Origin: Candidatus Nanohalarchaeota archaeon
GTDB lineage: Archaea; Nanohalarchaeota; Nanosalinia; Nanosalinales; JAFCCC01
Length of the DNA: 64,000 nucleotides
Reading direction: 5' to 3'
NCBI GenBank assembly: GCA_017610385.1
Contig: JAFCCC010000004.1
Location: 13,735-77,734, forward strand
The translations under genes were made by a program, and so were the position numbers. This document shows positions 35,801 to 42,227 of the stretch, piece after piece (the stretch's first letter is position 1; each line of letters begins with the position of its first letter). Below the pieces are notes generated by a model. That model was not told the origin of the DNA and made no database searches. It saw only the letters and a program-made list of their open reading frames with translations.

Positions 35801-36351
35801 GATTGCACGAAAACATTTTCAAGTGATATTAATTTTTCTTCTTCAGAATTTTTAATCACATTATTTTCACTGTCTTTAAAAATAGCTCTTATTGTCTTTA
35901 ATGATCCATCATCCAATAAAATTTCAGTGTTCCCACTTACACATTTTCCCGAGCCAGTCTGAGCAAGAATTGCGACGTGTTTGTAAAATGATTCAGGATC
36001 TAGATGAATTTTAACATGCGTATTAGATTCTAACTTTCCAATATATAGTCCACGTTCATCTAAACCCAGAGTTTCTGAAATTAATTCTTGCGATGCAGAG
36101 TAAATCATAGAATTTGGTTTAATTGCAGATTTTGGTCTTCTCAATAATCCTTTTTCTCTGTAACCAATAATAGAAGTTTGCGCTTCTGTTTTACCATCTT
36201 CATATTTTTTAACTTCTTGAACTTGTGCCAAAATCCATTGTTCTTGTTTTTTAACTGCCACAAAATCAAATTTTTTAATTTCTGTATACGCTCTAAACTT
36301 AAATTCCGAGGTAGATACGGTACCTTCAATCTCTCCAATTAACATATGCAT
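32866..36351 (-). CDS. herA: HerA-type DNA-translocating ATPase, intein-containing precursor
   Basis: The precursor is 1161 residues; the intein takes residues 137-659 and leaves 638. The N-extein is a HAS-barrel (MLIGEIEGTVSTSEFKFRAY) ending in AQTGSGK, the P-loop. The C-extein resumes SYLAGVVCEELLDK and includes IDPHGEYHSL, the Walker B FLMLIEEAHNFIP, SEGRKFGLGLIVVSQRP and an extra ~200-residue C-terminal part. HerA pumps DNA in end resection with the nuclease NurA; no nurA gene lies in this window. ATG at 36345 is an alternative start. Confidence 0.92.
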   Translation of the reverse strand: MHMLIGEIEGTVSTSEFKFRAYTEIKKFDFVAVKKQEQWILAQVQEVKKYEDGKTEAQTSIIGYREKGLLRRPKSAIKPNSMIYSASQELISETLGLDERGLYIGKLESNTHVKIHLDPESFYKHVAILAQTGSGKCVSGNTEILLDDGSLKTIRAIFKDSENNVIKNSEEEKLISLENVFVQSIDKNLKLKTSPASFAYRKKCDKILELRTASGRKIEVSEEHPLLTIQDEVQFKESRVLKKGDYIAIPRKTLVNSKNDLKIPESVLEQSNQINDLRKEAKKTYTKVMRLREEGFGAQRICNILGIPEKRKTIDNWIYEDDSPLNSSRGCILIHSKFSKAISYPTAMSPDLAEFLALSIAEGAEVDKTSFRIIFTNYDEKLLRRFSNLGMKLFGLKTGKFSDCARYIDSKSLKLFLECIGYEVSHKSREKNIPDCILKSDINCKKSFLRTFYDCEGCMENCAVTLSSASKDIANKIMYLLLNFKIVARLRKSFKKATNSNHSGNWYYEVSISGAGNLCKFSDRIGFSIKRKQEKLKSYVNNTKGNTNVDIIPHLGPEILRTRKENGLSQMELSKRIGMSDMIISRYELENRFPSREAVKKLKEVLPSKKISLLADSDIFWDQITEINEKTSDDGYVYDLTVDDTHTFIAGRGGIVSHNSYLAGVVCEELLDKNYPVLIIDPHGEYHSLGTKNKITKEQQEKFEVTPKSYKVVEFTGESSVNSEAQLLTFSEMNLKAQDIMDVLPSKLTNSQLGILYTILRELEGKNYSLDDILSFCTASESKAKWGLINLLELLRKSSLFSKNPTELKNLIKPGQATLINLKGVAPKTQEIIVHLLSKNLFYLRKRGEVSPFLMLIEEAHNFIPERNIGKAASSNTLMSIASEGRKFGLGLIVVSQRPARIDNNILSQCNTQVILRVTNPSDLNAISKSFEGVTKSVKGAIRGLPSGVGLVLGKDYPIMTEIRVRKTKHGGEMKVMTESTKMLKIFSPKYSKDYFEKKLRESMKEVYYPLWVITSGNLKLVLDGKNGELKFRSPNLSGGELELLNIVSLKPRTKNELIEKLSISFSDLSAMLDHLVSQKFVKRFLDGEKTFYSGKENPFANIGKVDAQNAKVLEIDYSRNNAVSRAKKVIKGEIDGADIIYYPYYATQKIVIDAITGKQI
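34375..35943 (-). other. Intein with LAGLIDADG endonuclease and XRE-type HTH, in HerA P-loop
   Basis: 523 residues from Cys137 (CVSGNTEILLDDG) to Asn659 (GGIVSHN), followed by Ser. Splicing blocks SEEHPLLTI and VYDLTVDDTHTFIAG are clear. Endonuclease-type blocks are LAEFLALSIAEGAEV and FLRTFYDCEGCMEN. Two HTH regions are present: KVMRLREEGFGAQRICNILG before the endonuclease and an XRE-like LSQMELSKRIGMSDMIISRY after it. The insertion point, directly after the P-loop Lys, is equivalent to that of the TadA intein. Confidence 0.93.
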
Positions 36352-36352
36352 A

Positions 36353-36387
36353 TCTTGAGTGTTAAACTCTTTAAACTTAACTCAAGA
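36353..36387. promoter_or_regulatory. Interrupted dyad at the herA 5' end
   Basis: TCTTGAG (36353-36359) pairs with CTCAAGA (36381-36387), and TTAA repeats inside each arm (36362-36365, 36377-36380). It starts two bases upstream of the herA start codon. It could be an operator or an mRNA hairpin. A GAGTACTC palindrome overlaps its outer arm (36386-36393). Confidence 0.35.
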
Positions 36388-36456
36388 GTACTCGACGTTT
36401 AATTGTATTTAATAGATAGCGTTTAGTTTATATTCCTAAAAGTTTAATAAAATAAA

Positions 36457-37371
36457 ATGTTCAGTTACATTTCATTTGGTTTCTTTTCAATTGTGATCGC
36501 TTTATTTGGATCTTCTATAGCCGCTTATTTTGACGTTAAAACTACAGATGTTCCAGATTTTATTGCTATTTATATGGCAATTGCCGGAGTTACAATAAAT
36601 GCAATTCAAAGTTATTTAACAGGAAATAACACGTACATTATTGGTTCATTGATTGTGGGTGGCATTTTTACTGCGATAGGTGCTTTGAAATATTATACCC
36701 GGTTGTGGGGTGGTGCTGATTTTCTTTTGTTTGGTGCTATAGGGTTTTTAATTCCACGTATGCCAAGCACATTCGTCACTGTTTCTGCACCTTGGCCATA
36801 TCCTGTCACACTGGTATTCAATATCATGATTATTGGTGCAATATATTCTATAATTTATTCAGTATTGTTAGCAATTAGAACAAAGGGATATTGGAAATTA
36901 TTTTTGAATAATTTTAGAAAATCCAGAAAAACACTAATTCTCGGTTTAATATTGTATTTTGGTTTGGTTTTCATTTTATCTGGAGCAACGTCTATTATTA
37001 CTTCAATTCCTTTTACATTTATTTTTATAGGTTTTTTGCAAAAATTTATTTTATATTTTATTGCTTTAATTTTCTTGACTGTTTTTTTGCAAACAATTCA
37101 ATTTGATATTTTAAATAAAAAGATTAGAACTACCCATTTAAAAGAAGGTGATGTTCTATCTGAAAAAGTAATATTAAGAAAAAAAATAATTCCCGCAAAT
37201 AAAATTATTGGACTTACCAAAGAGCAAGTTAAACAAATTAAACAAGAGAAGCGATTTATTAAAATCACTCAAGGCGTACCATATATTCCGATATTTCCAA
37301 TAGCCATTATAGTCACTTTCTTTTTCGGAGATATAATTTATATATTACTTCCAATTGCTGGAGTTTATTAG
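36457..37371 (+). CDS. Archaeal prepilin peptidase (A24 family)
   Basis: 304 residues with about seven hydrophobic segments. The two catalytic aspartates of the type IV prepilin peptidase family are visible: Asp26 in AAYFDVKTTDVPD and Asp88 in LWGGADFLLFG (a GxGD variant). It cuts the leader of class III signal peptides after Gly or Ala, preparing the many pilin-like proteins encoded elsewhere in the window. It is not in a pilus operon but between herA and a coiled-coil gene. A TATA-like GTTTATATT lies about 30 bases upstream. Confidence 0.9.
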   Translation: MFSYISFGFFSIVIALFGSSIAAYFDVKTTDVPDFIAIYMAIAGVTINAIQSYLTGNNTYIIGSLIVGGIFTAIGALKYYTRLWGGADFLLFGAIGFLIPRMPSTFVTVSAPWPYPVTLVFNIMIIGAIYSIIYSVLLAIRTKGYWKLFLNNFRKSRKTLILGLILYFGLVFILSGATSIITSIPFTFIFIGFLQKFILYFIALIFLTVFLQTIQFDILNKKIRTTHLKEGDVLSEKVILRKKIIPANKIIGLTKEQVKQIKQEKRFIKITQGVPYIPIFPIAIIVTFFFGDIIYILLPIAGVY

Positions 37372-37683
37372 ATGGATTTATTAGATTATACTCTTCAGTA
37401 GTTTATGGGAATTAATTTAGGATATTTATTCAATTACATTATTTATTGAATTAGAATTATATCCTTTATTTAATTCGAATTATACTATTTATTAAATTCT
37501 CCTATTTATTAGATTCTATTTTATTAGTTATTAGATTAGATTTTATTATTTATTAGATTATATTTTATTATTTATTGGATTATGATCTTATGTAAATTCG
37601 ATCAGTTATTAAATTTTGAATATTAATTTATACTATTTATTAAATTACAATCATTAACTTGTGCTATTTTTAACCTATAACCT
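37372..37683. repeat. Degenerate TATTTATTRRATTA repeat tract
   Basis: About 310 bases contain no ORF. The tract is almost pure A/T and built from many degenerate copies of a roughly 16-20-base unit, TTATTTATTAGATTA or TACTATTTATTAAATT. It separates two convergent genes. It resembles slippage-expanded intergenic DNA. No tRNA, hairpin or CRISPR-like spacing is evident. Confidence 0.6.
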
Positions 37684-38811
37684 TTATTGAATTATAGTAG
37701 TTCTATTTGTGTTTAAAGAAATAATATTTTTCTCAATATGATTTACTAATCCCTTCATATCATCCCTTAAAGTATAAATGTGAGATTCATTTTTCAAAAG
37801 AGCATCTTTTAAATTATTAATTTTAGAGGTTATTTCATGAATCTCATTATCTAAAACTTTAACTTCTTCTAAATTTAATTGATTTTCCAAGTTTTTTTGC
37901 CTGTCCTCAATTAATTGAATTTTTTCCAAAAGTTCAAAAGGAACTTCTAATTTTGAAACTTCTGGTTTTTTTAATTTAGAAATACTCTTTCTTAAATCTG
38001 ATTCTACAAGATTCTGCGCATGAGCTAACTGTGTTACTCTATGTTCTAATGTTTTTAATTGTGAGTCCATATTTTCTGATTTTTCAGAGATATATGTTCT
38101 ATGTTCTTTGATTCCTCCATGAATGTTTTTAAAGTTTCCTTTTACTTCTGAAAATTCCCTCCGAATTTGTGATTCAAATTGCTTAAACCTAGACATTAAA
38201 TCATCTTCAAACAGGCCCAAATCCGCCCTTAAATCCTTTCTAATATTTTTTGGTTGATCTGTTATAGGATATTTTGCATCAACTCGTTTATCTAATAAAT
38301 TTAATTTGTGCTGAATCTCTCGTATTTTATTTTTTAAAATTCCAGTTCTAGAATACAGCTCATCTATTTCCTTAATATCCTCTGTCGGCAAAGTCTTTAG
38401 TGTCCTGGACAAATATTCCACATTTTCTTTTAATTTGGAGGTAACTTCAACTTCTTTGTTGAGTTTATTTATCTTTTTACCAAAGGATTCAAGTTCTGAA
38501 TAAAGAAAATTCAATTTTTTATGAACATTATTGTTTTCATAATCTTCCTGAATTTTTTCCAAAACCTTAATTTGATTTTCAAATTCTGAAGACTTTAGAA
38601 ATTCTATTCTTTCTAATGGATCTAGTACAATTCCCTGTCCCTTCTTTACAGTTTTATTGCTATTAGTCTTTACAATATTAGTACGCCCCTTCTTTACAGT
38701 TTTATTACGATTACTCTTTACAAGATTATTACTTTTCTTCTTTACAAGATTATTACTTTTCTTCTTTACACGCGTATTACTACCACTCTTTTTTACTTTT
38801 TCTTTAACCAT
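37684..38811 (-). CDS. Basic-tailed coiled-coil protein
   Basis: 375 residues. Residues 1-60 are a Lys/Asn-rich repeat region (KKKSNNLV twice; KTVKKG twice with a NIVKTNSN linker). Residues ~70-375 are long charged coiled coil with no membrane segment. The basic repeats could bind DNA or RNA, with the coil bringing copies together, but no family is recognised. It is divergent from the methylthiotransferase gene. Unrelated in sequence to the coiled-coil genes at 44578-48475 as far as I can tell. Confidence 0.75.
   Translation of the reverse strand: MVKEKVKKSGSNTRVKKKSNNLVKKKSNNLVKSNRNKTVKKGRTNIVKTNSNKTVKKGQGIVLDPLERIEFLKSSEFENQIKVLEKIQEDYENNNVHKKLNFLYSELESFGKKINKLNKEVEVTSKLKENVEYLSRTLKTLPTEDIKEIDELYSRTGILKNKIREIQHKLNLLDKRVDAKYPITDQPKNIRKDLRADLGLFEDDLMSRFKQFESQIRREFSEVKGNFKNIHGGIKEHRTYISEKSENMDSQLKTLEHRVTQLAHAQNLVESDLRKSISKLKKPEVSKLEVPFELLEKIQLIEDRQKNLENQLNLEEVKVLDNEIHEITSKINNLKDALLKNESHIYTLRDDMKGLVNHIEKNIISLNTNRTTIIQ
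38717..38764. repeat. Two exact 24-bp tandem repeats within the coiled-coil gene
   Basis: 38717-38740 and 38741-38764 are identical and encode the eight-residue repeat KKKSNNLV. A 24-base period keeps the frame. The surrounding basic tail contains further diverged copies. Confidence 0.9.
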
Positions 38812-38864
38812 ACGTTAAACTTATTAAAAATAAGATATAAAATTTCCCTTTATGTGGTGAAAAT

Positions 38865-40124
38865 ATGAATATTTACATAGAAACCTATGGATGCACCAAG
38901 AATAAAGCAGATTCAGAGATAATGACAAATATACTTCTAAAAGAACACAAAATAACCTCTTTTGAATCTGCGGAATTAGTAATCTTGAATAGTTGCGCAG
39001 TGAAATTAACCACAGAAAATAAAATTTTGTACAGAATAACAAAAATAATAGAAACAAATAAGAAATTAATTGTGGCCGGTTGTATGGCGAATACAGAAAA
39101 AGACAAAATACTTCGAATTGATAAAAATATTTCATTAATTTCTCCACAAGCAATTCACAGAATTGCAGAATTAGTTGCAATCGTAAAAAAAGGAGAGCGA
39201 GCTGAATTTTTAGAGGATACCAAAGAAGACAAACTAAAATATCATAAATCTAGAAAACAATTGATTGAAATAATTCCTATTGCAGAAGGTTGTTTAAACG
39301 CCTGTAGCTTTTGTCTGACCAAACTCGCGAGAAAAGATTTATTTTCATACCCAAAAGAAGAAATTCTTAAAATTATCAAAAAAGCAGTTTCTATCGGTGT
39401 TAAAGAATTTTGGCTCTGCGGAGAAGATACTGGTTGTTATGGCTTTGATAGAGGATATACTTTAGCAGATCTTCTCTATCAGATTTCTGAAATAGATGGA
39501 AAGTTTAAGGTACGAATTGGAATGATGAATCCCAGCAACGCACTTAAAATTTTAGATGAGTTAGTAGATTCTTTTGAGTCAGATAAAATTTACAAATTTA
39601 TTCACATTCCAGTTCAATCTGGATCAGATAAAGTCCTTAAAGACATGTTAAGACAAAACACAGTTAAGGATTTTTTAACAGTAGTTCACGCATTTAGAAG
39701 AAAATATCCAAGAATTAGTATTGCAACTGATATCATCGCCGCATTTCCCACAGAAACACAAAAAGATTTTCAAAAAACCAAGAAACTTTTAAAAAAAGTT
39801 AAGCCAGATATAACAAATTTGTCGCGGTACAGCCCCAGACCAAATACTCTTGCAAAAAAACTTTATTCTGAAATTAATTCCAAAATTGTAAAAGCACGTA
39901 CAAGAGAACTTACCAAATTAATAAATACAATTTCATTCAAACAAAACAAAAAATGGATTGGGTGGACTGGCGAGGTTTTAATTTCAGAGCGCGGTAGAAA
40001 AGGATTTCTACAAGGACGGAATTATGCATATAAACCAATAATTGTTAAACAGGCTATGCTTGGTAATACAGTTACTGTAAAAATAAAAGCAGCATACAGA
40101 AGTCATTTATTAGCAAATATGTAA
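38865..40124 (+). CDS. tRNA t6A methylthiotransferase (archaeal e-MtaB-like)
   Basis: 419 residues. The MiaB/RimO/MtaB architecture is present: an N-terminal domain with three conserved Cys (ETYGCTKNKADSE, LNSCAVK, AGCMA), the radical-SAM cluster GCLNACSFCLTKLARKDL with its CxxxCxxC, and a C-terminal TRAM domain (GWTGEVLISERGRKG). It should convert t6A to ms2t6A at position 37 of tRNAs. GGTGA precedes the ATG. Confident about the enzyme family; the tRNA substrate is by analogy to archaeal members. Confidence 0.93.
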   Translation: MNIYIETYGCTKNKADSEIMTNILLKEHKITSFESAELVILNSCAVKLTTENKILYRITKIIETNKKLIVAGCMANTEKDKILRIDKNISLISPQAIHRIAELVAIVKKGERAEFLEDTKEDKLKYHKSRKQLIEIIPIAEGCLNACSFCLTKLARKDLFSYPKEEILKIIKKAVSIGVKEFWLCGEDTGCYGFDRGYTLADLLYQISEIDGKFKVRIGMMNPSNALKILDELVDSFESDKIYKFIHIPVQSGSDKVLKDMLRQNTVKDFLTVVHAFRRKYPRISIATDIIAAFPTETQKDFQKTKKLLKKVKPDITNLSRYSPRPNTLAKKLYSEINSKIVKARTRELTKLINTISFKQNKKWIGWTGEVLISERGRKGFLQGRNYAYKPIIVKQAMLGNTVTVKIKAAYRSHLLANM

Positions 40125-40156
40125 TTTATATATCTTATTAAATTCAATTTCTATTT

Positions 40157-40609
40157 ATGTTGCGCAAGGGTATTTCACCAGTAATTGCTATTGTACTAAT
40201 TTTAATGATGACTGTTTCACTTGCTGGACTGGCATACGTTTGGATTAATCGTATGATGAAAAATAACATGAAAAATACAGATAGCACGTTGGAGACCAAA
40301 TTAGAAATTTTAGGACTGGATTGTACAGTGAATAATATAATTAATTTAACTGTGCAAAATATTGGCAAAAGAAAAATCAATGCAGGAACCACGTATATTT
40401 ATTTTAGGGATGTTTCTAAAGATCGTGTTATGGGTCGACTCGAGGTTGATTGGAGCGCTCAGGATTTTGTAAATCCAGATGGTTTTTCAATAATTCCAAA
40501 TCTCGACATCTCTTCAGTTGTTAATTGGACAAAAGGAGATTATTATGAATTGCGATTCGAATTCCCAACCACGAATTATAAAATAGAGAAAACATGCACA
40601 GTTCAATAA
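40157..40609 (+). CDS. Archaeal type IV pilin (DUF1628/pilin_N-like)
   Basis: 150 residues. MLRKG is the leader and ISPVIAIVLILMMTVSLAGL the helix, the ISPVIA signature of the archaeal pilin/archaellin N-terminal family. A TTTATATAT element about 25 bases upstream of the ATG suggests leaderless expression. The mature domain is a beta sandwich with two Cys (LDCTV and KTCTV). It is separated from the assembly operon but should be processed by the peptidase at 36457. Confidence 0.85.
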   Translation: MLRKGISPVIAIVLILMMTVSLAGLAYVWINRMMKNNMKNTDSTLETKLEILGLDCTVNNIINLTVQNIGKRKINAGTTYIYFRDVSKDRVMGRLEVDWSAQDFVNPDGFSIIPNLDISSVVNWTKGDYYELRFEFPTTNYKIEKTCTVQ

Positions 40610-40733
40610 ATTTGTTGTAGAAAATTCTGATTTAAACTCAATTGCAAACGGATTCTGCTTTGAATTCAATTACGATTTAGTTCTAATTTGAACCTGATTA
40701 TAATTCAAACCCACTTATACTTTAAAAGGAAGC

Positions 40734-40770
40734 CCTAATTTAACTTAAATATATTCTTAACTAAATTAGG
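40734..40770. promoter_or_regulatory. Dyad flanking the gatD TATA box
   Basis: CCTAATTTA (40734-40742) and TAAATTAGG (40762-40770) are perfect inverted copies, 19 bases apart, with TTAAATATATT between them as the likely TATA box about 22-28 bases before the ATG at 40774. The right arm covers the expected start of transcription. A regulator or symmetrical promoter folding is possible. The rest of 40610-40733 is AT-rich, without a gene. Confidence 0.5.
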
Positions 40771-40773
40771 AAC

Positions 40774-42135
40774 ATGTATTCCTATAGTATTCAAAGGGCT
40801 CTGGAAAAGAATAAAATAGAGATAGGCGATAGAATTTTAATAAAGAAGGCCAAAATCTCTTACGAAGGTATCTTAATGCCCCGCTCTGAAATAGGCAACC
40901 CCAATGCGTTAGTAATTAAAATAGACAGCGGATATAATGTCGGACTTTTGTATGATAAAAACACGAAACTTAAAAAAAGTCATCAAAAGTCTTCAAGAGC
41001 TTTGAAAGAAGAAAACGAAATCGAACTTGGTAAAATACGTAAAGAATTATTAAACATTACCTTTGATTCAAAAAAAGATCCGATTTCACTTATTTCTGTT
41101 GGCGGGACCATCTCTTCTCGTGTAGACTATAAAACGGGCGGTGTGACTGGGATAATGAATCCAAAAGAGTTTTTACATAATGTTCCAGAATTGCAGGACA
41201 TAGTTAACATAAAAACTATTAAACGACCGTTTAATAAGATGAGTGAGGATATGAATCCAAAAGACTGGCAAATAATTGCTAAAGTCTGTGAAAAAGAACT
41301 AAATAAAGATATTAAAGGAGTTATAATTACCCATGGAACAGATTTTTTGCATTACACAAGCGCTGCACTTTCTTTTATGCTAAAGAATTTAGGAAAACCC
41401 GTTGTTTTGATGGGCGCACAGAGGTCCCCTGATCGCGGTAGTAGTGACACTGGATTTAACTTAATTTGTTCTTCTTATGCTGCTATTTCAGATATAGCAG
41501 AAGTTGGAATCTGTATGCATGGAACAACAAATGATGATTATTGTTTGTTTAATCGAGGTACTCGAGTTAGAAAGATGCATTCAAGTAGAAGAGATGCATT
41601 CCGCCCGATTAATGATTTGCCTCTAGCGAAAATATTTCCAAATGGTAAAATAGAGCCCATTAATAAATTTCACACCAGAACAAACTCTAAAGTCAAAGCA
41701 GATACGAAATTCGAGCCAAAAGTAGCAATATTAAAGGCATATCCCGGCTCTGATCCAGAACTTATTGATTTTTATGTGGAGAACGGATACAAAGGACTAA
41801 TTATAGAGGCTGGTGCATTAGGTCATGTTCCCACCAATTCTGAAATATCTTGGATTCCACATCTAAAAAAAGCCATCAAATCCGGAGTTTTTGTTGGTAC
41901 AACGACCCAATGTTTATACGGCAGAGTTAACTCAGATGTTTATAGTAATCTTAGAATACTCTATCATGATATAAACGCAGTTCCTTTAGAGGATATGTTA
42001 ACTGAGACCGCATATGTAAAATTAGGTCATGTTTTGGGACACACCCAAAATTTAGAAGAAATAAAAAAAGATATGCTAACGAATTATGCAGGAGAAATTT
42101 CAAAAAGATCATTAAGAGAAACATTTCTTTACTAA
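40774..42135 (+). CDS. gatD: Glu-tRNA(Gln) amidotransferase subunit D
   Basis: 453 residues, the normal archaeal length. The N-terminal ~90 residues match the GatD-specific extension; the rest is an L-asparaginase fold with the active-site segments ISVGGTISSRVDYKTGG and ITHGTDFLHYTS, and LMGAQRSPDRGSSDT. GatD releases ammonia from glutamine or asparagine and passes it to GatE for Glu-to-Gln conversion on tRNA-Gln. gatE follows 92 bases downstream. An archaea-specific enzyme. Confidence 0.96.
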   Translation: MYSYSIQRALEKNKIEIGDRILIKKAKISYEGILMPRSEIGNPNALVIKIDSGYNVGLLYDKNTKLKKSHQKSSRALKEENEIELGKIRKELLNITFDSKKDPISLISVGGTISSRVDYKTGGVTGIMNPKEFLHNVPELQDIVNIKTIKRPFNKMSEDMNPKDWQIIAKVCEKELNKDIKGVIITHGTDFLHYTSAALSFMLKNLGKPVVLMGAQRSPDRGSSDTGFNLICSSYAAISDIAEVGICMHGTTNDDYCLFNRGTRVRKMHSSRRDAFRPINDLPLAKIFPNGKIEPINKFHTRTNSKVKADTKFEPKVAILKAYPGSDPELIDFYVENGYKGLIIEAGALGHVPTNSEISWIPHLKKAIKSGVFVGTTTQCLYGRVNSDVYSNLRILYHDINAVPLEDMLTETAYVKLGHVLGHTQNLEEIKKDMLTNYAGEISKRSLRETFLY

Positions 42136-42145
42136 TGTGTAAAAA

Positions 42146-42199
42146 TAGAAATTAAATGATAAATAGAAATTAAATGATAACTAGAAATCAAATGATAAA
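42146..42199. repeat. 18-bp tandem repeat between gatD and gatE
   Basis: Three nearly identical copies of TAGAAATTAAATGATAAA fill 42146-42199, with a fourth, diverged copy to about 42210. The array sits directly upstream of gatE and ends about 20 bases before its ATG. It may be slippage-derived and could vary in copy number. Confidence 0.85.
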
Positions 42200-42227
42200 T
42201 AAAAATCAAACATATTGAGATGTAAAA

